Below are positions 53,903-64,000 of a stretch of DNA of 64,000 nt, one piece after another. Numbering within the stretch: position 1 is the first letter of the stretch; each line of letters begins with the position of its first letter. The notes under the pieces were generated by a model. That model searched no databases. It had not been told where the DNA came from and was given only the letters and a program-made list of their open reading frames with translations. The translations under genes and the position numbers were made by a program. This DNA is from Ricordea florida (lineage: Eukaryota; Cnidaria; Anthozoa; Corallimorpharia; Ricordeidae), in contig OX453274.1 of NCBI GenBank assembly GCA_949710005.1, positions 32,884,714 through 32,948,713 of the forward strand, given 5' to 3'.

Positions 53903-56732
53903 ATGAGTTACTCAAGGACGTACGGAAACCACAGACAAAATCCCAGCTATGCACGTAACCAAACAAACCCTAGTACACAGCCCGGAAGTAGAAATGAAGA
54001 AGGACAACAGAATCAAGAAAGTGATATATCACGCCAACAAAGGTCTATACGATAACATCAAAATAAGCTTTCATTTTGCTAAAAATAATTTGTCAATGTT
54101 TTCTTTTGCTTATATGTGATAGGAGAGTTGGATATACCCTATTTACACCCGACGAAAGGAAGCGTTCTCGCTTGCAAGAAGGTTTGTAATGGCGCACACA
54201 TACTACTCGTTATCGCTGGTTCCCCCCAAAAATATAGTGATTTGCGAAATCAAAGCTTTAGCTGGAAAGCGAAGTAGTACATATGTCCCATTTTATTTCA
54301 TGCATTTTGTACAAACTGTCCACAGTCTACAAACTTAAGGATGGTTAGGTATACATCTTAAATCAGTTTATGAGAAAAGGAATTGAAACACGTGTAAAAA
54401 TCAAATAAGATAACAGAGAGAAAACTGATTTTAATTTTCATTGCTTCAACGATGATGTCTCTCTAATTTGAGAAGTTTTGTTCTCGGTAAAACAGTGATG
54501 TTACACTGTTATCTTTCAACTTTAATATCTCAAGTTAGCTTACTATAGTAACTGCAAAGGGGGTGGGGCCGGGTGTTTGGGCATGGGGTGTAGGATTTGT
54601 AGGGGATACTCTGATTTTTACAGTTAAAGTTAAGACCACACGTTAGTAATAAGAATTGCCTAAATAATACCTAGACCAGAAAATCTCCATGCTGTGTGCA
54701 TTTGACTGCCTAAAATACCTCTGGCTAGATCAAAATATGCTCAAATTTATTACAGAACCTGACAAATTTCCCTAACCAAACAAAGCATGGCACAGTTCAT
54801 TAGAACTTCCTACAGCTATTTTGGAACAACTCCTTGACATTCTAAGCTAATGCCTGTAACCTACCTTCTCCTACAAAAAAATGTGTTGCATGTTTTTATT
54901 AAATCCTTGAATTTACTCTCAAAAGTGCATCTCTGATCTGTCTCTCTAATATACATTTACAGTTTTATTTCGTCAGGTCATTTGTTTTTGAGAAAAGGGG
55001 GATACCCTGATAAAACCCTTTCTTCTGGGGTTGAGTACAAGTCCATCTATTGATTTGATTTCTCAAACTTTGTCTCAGTGGCAAAACGTGAAATGGATGA
55101 AGCTTTAGCACGACAGGAAGCCAGAAGACCAATAACGGTTTGTGAAAGACCGCAGAGAGTGGGTGGCACAGTAGCTCAATCCACAGCTGTTCTTCAGAAA
55201 CAAAGAGATGTTGCCAAAGCAAACAGTGGTTTGGAAATGAAGGTAACTGGATTACTAACAAAGGGCAATTCCCAAAACTTATTACATACTCCAGAGATCC
55301 AAGTAGTAATGCCACACAATGAGTGATTTGCAAATTTTCCAGCTCTTTACAAGAACCTTATTTACTATTTATCAAATTTAAAATGTTTCCTGTCCTCATT
55401 ATGAGTTTCAAAATATTGTCATGGGATGTTATTTAGTCCAATTTAACAGACAAGTGATGAAAGTTAGGCATAAATAGTATTTCCCTTTTTTCCCGTTCCT
55501 TCAAGCTACTTTTTTCCAATTTGTCTAGCTCTTAGTGATACGCTATTTTAGCACAGTTAACGACAACTAAGTGGTAGTAAACAATTTAAATCATTATTAT
55601 TATTATGATTTACTACCAGTGGCTGCACCTTCCACCTAAAGGAGGTAATAAACATCTTTTTCTCTTTTAGGTGAGAGGGAATGGCTACTGATCATGGATT
55701 AACTACCAGAACACTTTTTAACCCGTTAAAAGTTTCTAGTCTTCATTTGTTCCTTCATCAGTAACAGGAGTTCCTCTTTTTAGAAAAAGCGTGAGCAATG
55801 GCAAAGAGAAAAGAGGGAGAAAGAAAGAAAAGAAATTGAAGAGAAAAAAGCAAAGGCCAGAGCTCAGGTATTTTTGAAATGAAGACACAAAGTCTCAAAC
55901 AGAACAAAATTATAGAAGTTTGTTTGCTTTCTTCAGTATCTAAAGGGTGTGGTTCCTTCAGCTGACTTAATTAGCCTCTGTTTTGTTTTTTTCAAAGGCT
56001 GAAAGAAATGCAGTACTTGAAGCTGTGAGGGAGAGTGAACGAAGAGAGAGACAAAGAGAAGAACACAGACGGTAAGGCAGTCTATGTTCACCACAGTAAC
56101 TACAACAAGAACACACTGAAACTATAGGAACAAAAAGGTTGGAATTATCAAGACTAACTTATCTGAGTTCTACCGCCGAACCCTCCAAACAAAAAAAAAC
56201 AAAAAAAAAAACACCAAAAAAACTTACCATACCTAGCAGTTCAGGAGACACAGACCCTAACTATAAAAGTGAAACTGAATTCAATTAGGTCTTATAAGGA
56301 CGCACTTCCAAATCCTCAGGATAATAGTTGTTAGTAGTAAACTTAAATACACAGTGATATGTTTTCATTGAATTTATTGACAGGAAAAACAATGCATTCT
56401 TGGATAAGCTAGAATTTGGTATGTATTTTAGCAATGAATAAAACACATACCACATACATGCACATAAAAAGAACCAAGCTTTAGGATGGCAGGAGGACTT
56501 TTGGATGGTGCAGCTTTACGCTACTAGTGAATATAAGTTCATCTGTCAGATTATCAATCTAAAGCGTAAATCTATGGCCAGCAAGGGGAGTGGTGCAGTA
56601 TCATTTTTTTCATCCCATTTTCATGATTCTTAACATATGATGAACAGCAAATGAGGAGACTAGATTTGTTTATTAAAGATGCATTGGTCGATTTGCTTTA
56701 ATTAACTGTTATTTTTATCCTCAGGTTATTAA
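53903..56732 (+). CDS. EPSTI1: EPSTI1-like coiled-coil protein
   Basis: Seven phase-consistent exons: 53903-54042, 54123-54181, 55079-55242, 55784-55867, 55998-56071, 56384-56418, 56725-56732, giving 187 aa. The N-terminal 47 residues are polar and Gln/Asn-rich. RRVGYTLFTPDERKRSRLQE matches the start of the conserved region of epithelial-stromal interaction protein 1. A long basic coiled coil follows (KKREQWQREKREKERKEIEE, RESERRERQREEHRR) and the hallmark end is RRKNNAFLDKLEF. Vertebrate EPSTI1 is interferon-induced and implicated in immune signalling; the cnidarian role is unknown. Odd points: the last coding exon is only 8 nt before and including the stop, so the C-terminus is uncertain, and donor 1 (AG|GTCTAT) is weak. 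The coiled coil itself is weak evidence; the two terminal motifs carry the call. Confidence 0.75.
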
Positions 56733-58734
56733 CCGTAAGTCAATAGATGTCAAGTGAAGGATCACAAATTCCTGGAACAAAAATATTTGTTGTGCTCATA
56801 ATACACATTTTACTTGCACAAATTACACACAGAAGTGCAGCAGGCTATGATGTTTTATATTAAAAATTTCATGATTTGGATTGCTTGCAATTTGGTTTGT
56901 TGTATGAGAAGTGTTCGTAAGTGAAAGAAAATTTTGAAACAAGCTCCTGTTTTCCCAGTGGGATGTTCAGTAAGGAAATTTGTCAGAATTTGTTTCCGAG
57001 TGTGATATATGTGGAAACTAGTCAGTACCTTTATGCAACAAGCATAAATCAGTCATATGGGTTGTCTGTTTCTTCACACGATGTTATTGGCAATAACAGA
57101 GACTGTGCAGTCTTGTTGGTGTTGTTGCAACAGGAATACTTGGAAAAATATATGTACTAATAAAAATTAACAAAACAGTTTCGCCAATAAAAATAAAAAC
57201 AATTTTCCACCCTAAGCAACAGTTCCAAACCTCAGGGAAACGTTTAAAAATGAAGAAAACTTCCCAAGAGTCCCCCAAGCTTGCGCATATTTATCAGTCC
57301 AACAAATTTACTTGTGCTCAGTCATTCCAAACTGCATTCAAATCCATTTGATTAGTTATACAAATGCCACATTAAAAAAAAAAAAAGAAAAACAACTGTT
57401 ACACAGATACTGTAATAATTATTACACATCAGAAATGAAATAATTTCATAAAATTTTCATTTCATATCATGTATTTCAAGGATCAGATAAAGCAAAGAAA
57501 ATCTACTATCTAACAGGATTGCTAGCTACATACAAATGTGTTTCACTGCCTTTTTCTTATATATTTTTGTTGCAGAAATTTGAGAAAAATTTGAAAAAAA
57601 CTAGTAAACACATGTCTACATCAACATCAAAAAGAACTTCAATTTGCCTACATAGTCCATTCAGAGAGAGCAAATATTTTATTTACAGCATGTTGTCTTT
57701 CCCACACATGCATGGGCATAGAGATTTCTTGCATTCACTGGATTATGGCTTTTTATGAATCAGTCTCCCAAAAACATCAGTTTTGAGCCAGCAGTAAAGA
57801 CCACGTTAAGCACAAGACATCATAGGTTGGGATTGTGAACCGTAAAAGCCACAGACCTGGTACAAAACATAAGGATAAGCCATTATTAGAGGAGAGAATT
57901 ATAAAATCAAAGAGAGAGTATGGGTGTTGTGATATAAAGGCAATAGTTGTGTTTAATTGTGGCCCATACAGCCCCACACATGCTTGTGTTGAAAAACATG
58001 AAAAAAATCCTTGTATGAGGGCCATACACTGTGACATGAACAGGGCTGTACAGAGTTCTCCATAAGCTCCAGCGACCGGCGAAATTCGCCGTCTAGTCGT
58101 CCCTGGCGCGCCAGCTACTCAAAGTAAATAATAATAAGTTAATAACCACACCACGTCTTTCTATCGGCATTGTTCGCCGCCTACTCAAAGTTATTCTCCC
58201 TCTACTTCAAATTTTTGGGAGAATCCTGCTATAAAAGGTGCACACACGTGTATGGCTCCCACAAATGCAGCCACTGCAAAATGGCCAAAAGACAAAAAGA
58301 GTGGCAGCCATATGGTAAAATGCCTATTGACTTGGTTAGGTCAGGCTCTCAGTCACAAAACAAAGACCTTGCTGCACTAGCTCCATACGTCATGACCTTG
58401 AGCCAAATATTTTCTTCTCAGGCCCTTCTACTAACTTGCTTTTAAAACTGCCTTTTAGAACTGCTATTTATTAGGAAGCTGCCAACAGGACAGTGCTGTT
58501 TTGTAGACAGCTGAAATGACAGTTAAGAAAGAGAACCTACCAACTGCGTTTGTACAGGCTTATACAAGTACAAACCTTAGTGCCTTGGGAGAATTCTCAA
58601 GAAGTTTAAGGGGGGTTTTATTAAAAGTGCATGTTAGTAGAGAAGTCAAAACAGGAAGGCTTCCACTGTATTGCTAGTCACCTCACTTATAATGTGACTA
58701 CATATCATTCTTTCAATAAGGTGTCTTTCAATAT
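56733..58734. other. Intergenic DNA between EPSTI1-like and SELENOT genes
   Basis: Holds one half of the TTTTTCAAAAAGCT-type foldback family (57290-57360, with AAATTTACTTGTGCTCAGTC) and a C/G-rich repeat at 58065-58160 (GCGACCGGCGAAATTCGCC). An ORF at 57835-58065 has several cysteines but no family resemblance and no splice support. It probably includes the 3' UTRs of both flanking genes. Confidence 0.4.
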
Positions 58735-58925
58735 TACTTAAGAAATAGAAAACATTTTCTTTGTGTCTATATCAAGTTATAGAAACATGAGTCGAAGTTT
58801 GGGGGAATGAGAAATGCTGTGTTTCCGCAGCTTTTTCGAGTTCTCACAAACTTTCATGAGTGTTTCTATAACTCAACAGAAACACAAAGAAAATATTTTC
58901 TATTTCTTTTAGAAAATAGCCCATG
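58735..58925. mobile_element. Foldback MITE, second copy of the 3838 family
   Basis: Mirrored arms with AAGAAATAGAAAACATTTTC at the left and AAAATATTTTCTATTTCTTT at the right, and GAAGTTTGGGGGAATGAG against its partner. It is followed by GTTTCTATCGAGTTATAA. Confidence 0.7.
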
Positions 58926-59034
58926 ACAACTTTTTTGTGTTTCTATCGAGTTATAAAAACACGATTTTTAACCGATCAGAGTGGGTACTTTCCTTGGGAT
59001 ATTTTCTAAAAATATATATTGTAGGGGTAGTTTC

Positions 59035-59290
59035 TAAAGAAACTGGTACTGCATCTGTAGTGAATTGAAACACAAGAAATTGGGATAATCAAATAATTTG
59101 ATAAAGTAACTTATACCTCCATAAGGTAAAAAGAGGTGCTAAAACTTTGAGAGGTAGCCATTCGTCAGAGCAAATGACAAATTCCCTCTGATGAAGGGCT
59201 AACGCTCTAAATGTCAGCACCTCTTTTTACCTTATGGTGGTATAACTTATTTTATCAATTTGTTTGGTAATCCTAATTTCTCGTGTTACA
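59035..59290. mobile_element. Foldback repeat with GGTGCTGACGTTTCGAGC-type arms
   Basis: About 110 bp arms mirror each other: CTTATACCTCCATAAGGTAA and AAAGAGGTGCTAAAACTTTG on the left, and their complements (TGTCAGCACCTCTTTTTACC) on the right. Similar arms occur at 18834-18963, 11130-11240 (half) and 50560-50700 (half). It sits just beyond the SELENOT stop codon, so it may be in that gene's 3' UTR. Confidence 0.7.
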
Positions 59291-59345
59291 AAAATACAGT
59301 ACAACCTACATATTGATTAATCTTCACAAGAACCAGAATACAAAC

Positions 59346-60365
59346 CTAATGAGCAGGACTAAACTTCAGTTGATTTTCAATGATTTGGTGAAGTTCATTT
59401 GGGTTTGGAAGGCGACCTGATTCCAGTTTAGACCAAATAGGCATATCTGAAAAATTACAATATTTACTGGTTATATATTAACATATCTATTAACAATTAA
59501 CCACCTTCCAAAGAATTTGGGCTGAAAAACAGAAATAACTCAAGGACTGTAAATGACTCAAGCCCAAGAGCCTTGGGAAATTCAATGGTCAGGATGTAGG
59601 TAGCTCTGAAAAGAACTTCTCTTAACATTAATTGATGAGGCCATGATGTCAACGGCTGCGAGGACTCAAATGTGATTGGTGAGTTTTTTTTTTTTCAAGA
59701 TAATAAAGTTAAAAATTATTATACTGGTAGGACTACATACCATTAAATGAGACCTCAAATGCTCCTGTAGATATAAGCTGACCTTCAATCATGTTTGTGG
59801 TGAAGAATACCAAAATACAGGCATACATCTGAAAAAGAACCAGACTTTCAACATATGTTTGCAATGAGGTATACTGGAAAACAATAACAATCACTTGATT
59901 TAAGTATCAGTGTAATATATTGTACTGCTGTACTAATTGGGGCATCATGAAGAGTGAAAAATACATTGCAAGTAGAACATTAATGTTTATCTATTTATTG
60001 ATTAAAAAATAAATGATTTTACCATATTTTCATTACTTACATAACAAACTAAAATTATTACTTTACGACACAAACACTTCCTTATACCTTACAAAAGTGA
60101 GTATTACTCTACATAATACAAACACACATAAATACACACAAAAAATAATTAAAAAAAGACTAGCAAAAATAAGTAAATAAAATAAAAAAGGCATTTGGAT
60201 ACACTGTTAATTTTTTTTTATTGAAATGAAAATAAACAAAAGGGAATAGGAAGGGAGCTTTCAGAAAAGTATTTTCAGGAGTTCCACTTCTTTGTAGGGG
60301 TGCTTCCAGGCTTATTCTCAATTGTATAGACTGATTTAACCCTTTAACTCCCAAGGGGTCTCCAT

Positions 60366-60406
<41 letters not shown>

Positions 60407-60479
60407 GTAAAGTCACTCTTGGGAGTGAAAGGGTTAAGGGAGATAGTTTTTAACCCTTTCACTCCCAAGGGGTCTCCAT

Positions 60480-60520
<41 letters not shown>

Positions 60521-60593
60521 GTAAAGTCACTCTTGGGAGTGAAAGGGTTAAGGGAGATAGTTTTTAACCCTTTCACTCCCAAGGGGTCTCCAT

Positions 60594-60634
<41 letters not shown>

Positions 60635-60723
60635 GTAAAGTCACTCTTGGGAGTGAAAGGGTTAAGGGAGATAGTTTTTAAGGGAGATAGTTTTTAACCC
60701 TTTCACTCCCAAGGGGTCTCCAT

Positions 60724-60764
<41 letters not shown>

Positions 60765-62218
60765 GTAAAGTCACTCTTGGGAGTGAAAGGGTTAAGGTAT
60801 TGTAAGAAGCCTTCTACTGAAGGGGTTAGAACATAAACATTGGTAAGAATCCCAGGTGGGGGAAAGCACACCATTTGGCTATTTAGCACTCAGGATGACC
60901 GTGTTACAAATCCAGCTAGTTGTTGGGATGGGAGTTAAACCTGGCACAACTGTATTTCAAGTCCAACATTCTAAACACTTGGCCATGCTGCCTCCCAGGC
61001 ATAAGAGACTCCTACTAGATAGAATATCAGCCTCTTTTCATTAGACTAGAGGACATAAGCCAACTGAAAGTTATGCTCCCATTATTGAACTGGAGTGCAA
61101 GAATTAAGCAATCTGCAATTTTTATGGTCCAGGGGGAAACATTCTTTAATAGAACCAGGGGTGCATTTCCAGAGAGACTGGAAAAATGTTCTGGACCTTC
61201 AAACCCTATAACTATTACAAAAGCTGGCCAAAATTCTTCTATGAACCTGGTCTCTGAACATGTTCTTATTAAAGGTACAAACAGTGACAGCTAGAGACCT
61301 TAATTTTCAACCATGGTCAAACTATGATTTGAAATACTGTGCCTAAAATTAATCTGAAAAGTTTATGGCTTGCAATGTTCTAGAAGATACATGAATCCAG
61401 TCTGTAGTTAAAGTTAATCAGTAGTCAATTCTTAAGAACAGAGTTAAACATAGTAGTTGCTTTAAGACTTCGTCAGGCATTGCTGAGCATTTTGCAGGCT
61501 AAAATGGGCAATTTGGAAGCCTAACACGTACTTTTGGCCACTAAAATAAATCACTGAAAGTGAGAATCAAATGTTTGTTAATTTCAACACTTGCAAAAAA
61601 GCTCTCTCAAGCATTAATTTCATGTCTTTTACAATTTTTGAAAACCCAAAGGGCAAGATTTTGTAACTTCTAGCCAGCTTTCCTGGATGGTGTATTTCAT
61701 TACGGGAAAAATAAAAGCCATGCAACATGTTAACATTTGCACAATTGTTTGGACTGTTTTGCTGCCAGATTTCTCATTTTTTATTTTCTCAATACACTCA
61801 AAAGTGATAACAATAGTAATTTACAGTTTATGTTCCAGGGCATGAATGAGTTTCAGGCCCTCCTCGGAGATCATTCTAACCCTTAACTAGTGGCTCAGGC
61901 TAAAATGAGTCCGAGTCAGGCCCAAAACATATTTATGCATATGAACATATTCTCTATTGTTTAATATACTATACCTTGTTCTGTGTTGCCCAAAGATAGG
62001 CTTGTGGTGGAGCAATACCCAGGTTTTCCCACAGCTGCAGTCTATCACCAAGAAGAACTATTCCCATTACAGCTAACTTTAGCATGCTAATCAGACTGGC
62101 CAGCATCTGACGGGGACGGGGTGGGGGATAGTTGTCGCCTTCGATGAGGAGTGAGGGGAAGTTTTGGTGTAAGAAGTGGGAATACTCTTCAAACACCTTG
62201 CGGTACCCTCAGGAGTAA
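59346..62218 (-). CDS. SELENOT: Selenoprotein T (first exon not in window)
   Basis: Three - strand exons join in phase: 61975-62218, 59741-59828, 59346-59446. They encode the selenocysteine region and the rest of SELENOT. The first visible codons read TAC TCC TGA GGG TAC CGC, i.e. (C)YSUGYR, with TGA at 62209-62211 decoded as selenocysteine. The cysteine of the C-x-x-U redox site would be split across the intron, its last base being 62218. Next come KVFEEYSHFLHQNFPSLLIE, a hydrophobic membrane segment (SLISMLKLAVMGIVLLG), YACILVFFTTNMIEGQLIST, GAFEVSFNDMPIWSKLESGR and a tail ending at 59346. SELENOT is an ER thioredoxin-fold oxidoreductase. The N-terminal exon was not found up to 64000. A SECIS element is expected on the - strand below 59346; I did not identify one by eye. 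Confidence 0.9.
60336..60795. mobile_element. Tandem array of four TTAA-bounded piggyBac-like MITEs
   Basis: Four 102 bp copies at 60336-60437, 60450-60551, 60564-60665 and 60694-60795, each starting TTAACCCTTTCACTCCCAA (TTAACCCTTTAACTCCCAA in the first) and ending with the complement. Copies are separated by the 12 bp GGGAGATAGTTT, with an extra 16 bp duplication before the fourth. TTAA flanks and the CCCTTT terminus suit the piggyBac superfamily. In the intron between SELENOT exons. The repeated - strand ORF is an artefact. Confidence 0.9.
60845..61005 (-). mobile_element. tRNA-derived SINE fragment
   Basis: On the - strand: GGCAGCATGGCCAAGTGTTTAG is a Ser/Leu-type tRNA A box region, followed by GTTGGACTTGAAATACAGTT and a B-box-like CAGGTTTAACTCCCATCCC. 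The body is short. In a SELENOT intron. Confidence 0.65.
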
Positions 62219-62269
62219 CTATAAACATAGGATGGAATCGCATCAGATACCTGTATTAGTATGTGTAAT

Positions 62270-62715
62270 CAAATGGTGATGAGTGAAATTAGGGAATAAT
62301 TTCACGCGTGTTTTGTCCATATCCTAATAATTTCCCGAGCCTTTATTATGGGTGACGAATTACGTTAGCAATCGTGGATTTTTGACATGTACCGGTATAT
62401 CCTGGATCGTATCGATCGAGAACTCTACTCTCTCAAATGTTCAGACCTTAAATTTGGCTTTAAAGTTCAGAATTTTTCAGACTTTTTCGGCAAAATACCT
62501 GTTAGAATCCTTCTTGATGTTCTCTTGTGTGTTCAGGTTTTCTAAAACGTCTTTTTGAGCCCTGACATCTTCATTCACTGCATTTTAAAACTTCGTCGCC
62601 ATCTTGACACTGAGACGTACGGAAGGGTTGCTATGGCAATTTTGTAATTTCAAATGTGAAATTACAAATTAACGCTGAAATTTCACGCCAAAATTAAGTA
62701 ATTCGTCACCTATTA
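62270..62715. mobile_element. Repeat family with TTTCAAATGTGAAATTA, copy 2
   Basis: Ends with TTTGTAATTTCAAATGTGAA, TTAACGCTGAAATTTCACGC and TCACCTATTATATTA, matching 9370-9480 (GTAATTTCAAATGTGAAATT, TTAACGCTGAAATTTCGCGC, TCACCCATGATATTA). The left parts share ATTTCACGCGTG and ATTACGCGTAATTTCACGAG type words. Upstream of the visible SELENOT exons. Confidence 0.55.
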
Positions 62716-62844
62716 TATTATGAATAAAATACCACGACCATCAACAAAATAACTGCTGGAAAATGGATCAAAAACCTCAACAACAAGTTTACTACTGTGT
62801 CAAACCTGCTATCCAGACAGAAGTGCTCATACCAATAATACTAG

Positions 62845-63358
62845 CAGGGCTGCAAATAACGGCCGGTCACCGGACAATGTCCGGTCAAAAATAGGTGTTG
62901 TCCGGTCAGATCCTAAGATGGTCGGACAATTTGTCCGACCGTTTACGCTGGTAAGGAAAAACCTTAGAGTTTCAAGTTTTACATATTTAAAGGTTCAATA
63001 TTATTGTCGTTTGTGAAAAAGGAGGGGAAAAGACAGATACTTAACTACCAGACCAGGAACTTTTGATAAATGATTCGTAATAGTCATAAAATGTCCGGAT
63101 GTCGTTGCACATTTTCGCTTTGTCACTCTCCAAGTCGTCTTGCAAATACTAGCGTGTCTTACAGTTATGTACCGGTCATGGGTGTGAATTACTTAAGTAT
63201 TAGTCCGTGTGAGTTTTCTACACATCATGTGAATCGCACTTTTATAGCGATAAGACGTAATCGATGTTTGTCCAGCCAAAAATGGGATGTGTCCGAGCAA
63301 AAATAGGTTTGACCGGACAATTTGACCGGCACCAGCTGGGAAATTATTTGCAGCCCTG
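62845..63358. mobile_element. hAT-like element with CAGGGCTGCAAATAA ends, 6 bp TSD
   Basis: 514 bp with inverted ends CAGGGCTGCAAATAACGGCC / AATTATTTGCAGCCCTG and TACTAG on both sides (62839-62844 and 63359-63364). Subterminal repeats of CCGGTCA and TGTCCGGTC words are plentiful at both ends (about 62870-62940 and 63290-63330). Internal sequence has no transposase. Confidence 0.85.
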
Positions 63359-63369
63359 TACTAGGGAAA

Positions 63370-63495
63370 CAGAAAATTGGAGGTGTTGGTTTTTATGAAG
63401 GGAGGAAAACCAGAGAATCTGTAGAAAACCCTGACTGCAGGAGTATAGACTCAGGTCCCAGAAGAATGGCGCAAGTGCTTTGAACCACTGCGCTG
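63370..63495 (-). mobile_element. SINE 3' portion, same family as 25520
   Basis: The - strand has GCGCAGTGGTTCAAAGCACTT, then GGGACCTGAGTCTATACTCC, TTTTCTACAGATTCTCTGGT and CATAAAAACCAACACC, matching the tRNA-like part and tail of the SINE at 25735-25965. Confidence 0.65.
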
Positions 63496-63849
63496 ATCTT
63501 ACATAATTCTCTGAACCTTAAAATTTCACTAGTAAGCTGTCAGAATTAATCATTTGGATTTGCATAGATATGAAATTGGATGCTGGTCACTACTGGGACT
63601 TTAAGGCTTAAATCTACAGTTAAATAACTGTATTATGCCATATTGCATTATGCATGCTACTGCTGAATTGTTTAGGATAGTGAATGCGTAAACATGTTTT
63701 TGAAGCATGAAACATCACTGTCTACAATGTTGAAATGCCTTAAGAGATTTTTTCATCTTAATGATGGAAAATTAGAGTCAGTGATAATGAATAGTAATCT
63801 GTCAAGTACATTATCAGAAATATCGACACGGTTCCTTTGCTAAAATCGG

Positions 63850-63997
63850 AATGATTTCCGCACAGGTCCCTACTTCATTATGCATGCTGAAGCTGTCTTG
63901 TTTGGTGTAATGCACGTGCAAATATTTCTTGTGTTCGCAGAACGAAATAGTATAGTTACAAAATGCGTAATGAAGTAGGGACCTGTGCGGAAATCTT
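63850..63997. mobile_element. MITE with GATTTCCGCACAGGTCCCTA ends, copy 2
   Basis: A better preserved copy of the element at 23795-23938. The ends GATTTCCGCACAGGTCCCTA and TAGGGACCTGTGCGGAAATC are perfect complements over 20 bp. It ends 3 bp before the window edge. Confidence 0.85.
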
Positions 63998-64000
63998 ACC

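Noticed and set aside
57835..58065. Cys-rich 76-codon ORF
   Set aside because: No family resemblance, no splice sites, and the downstream sequence is a repeat.
60160..60889. Repeated ORF containing NPFTPKSDFTDFTLSNARRF
   Set aside because: It is the translation of the tandem TTAA-bounded MITE copies, not a gene with internal repeats.
62586..62605. ATGGCGACGAAG on the - strand as SELENOT exon 1
   Set aside because: A stop follows after five codons with no donor in between, and it lies in a repeat family copy also seen at 9370-9480.

Overview
This is a eukaryotic window, almost certainly from an anthozoan cnidarian and most likely a stony coral. Genes are split into short exons with GT-AG introns, intron phases agree from exon to exon, AT content is high, and small inverted-repeat transposons and tRNA-derived SINEs fill introns and intergenic DNA. 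The species call is inference. No prokaryotic operon, CRISPR array, rRNA or functional tRNA gene was seen. Gene models were assembled by hand from reading frame, splice sites and phase, without transcripts or database searches.

Layout. 1-8.6 kb is mostly repeats, including two of three copies of a PIF/Harbinger-like MITE and a 1.56 kb inverted-repeat element with an 8 bp target-site duplication carrying a broken zinc-finger-like ORF. A secreted VEGF/PDGF-family growth factor (264 aa, 3 exons, + strand) lies at 8623-12308; a lone signal-peptide exon at 1670-1756 could be an alternative start for it. Endonuclease G (290 aa, 9 exons, - strand) runs from 23183 down to 13171. It is head to head with BAG1 (202 aa, 7 exons, + strand, 23336-27270), with only 152 bp between the start codons. 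A 66 bp minisatellite (28352-29550) precedes a HOATZ-like ciliary gene (169 aa, 6 exons, 30372-32051).

From 33381 to 36410 lies a 3,030 bp element bounded by a perfect 5 bp duplication. Its inverted ends are built from tandem 50 bp hairpin units, about 15 on the left and 5-6 on the right, and it holds broken Penelope-like retroelement pieces and a nested 655 bp inverted-repeat element. A ZBBX-like B-box gene (770 aa, 10 exons) occupies 40108-49563. A GIY-YIG fragment of another Penelope-like element is at 50888-51205. An EPSTI1-like coiled-coil gene (187 aa, 7 exons) follows at 53903-56732. Selenoprotein T (- strand) occupies 59346-62218 with its in-frame TGA selenocysteine codon visible; its first exon must lie beyond 64000 or be unrecognised.

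How the genes relate. ENDOG (mitochondrial nuclease that can be released in cell death) and BAG1 (Hsp70 co-chaperone, pro-survival in vertebrates) appear to share a compact promoter. HOATZ and ZBBX are both cilium-associated and lie in the same orientation about 8 kb apart. The others show no obvious functional link. The most unusual objects are the 3,030 bp foldback-like element, the loss in the growth factor of exactly the two positions that form inter-chain disulfides in VEGF, a tandem array of four TTAA-bounded MITEs, and the 66 bp minisatellite, which is open on both strands.
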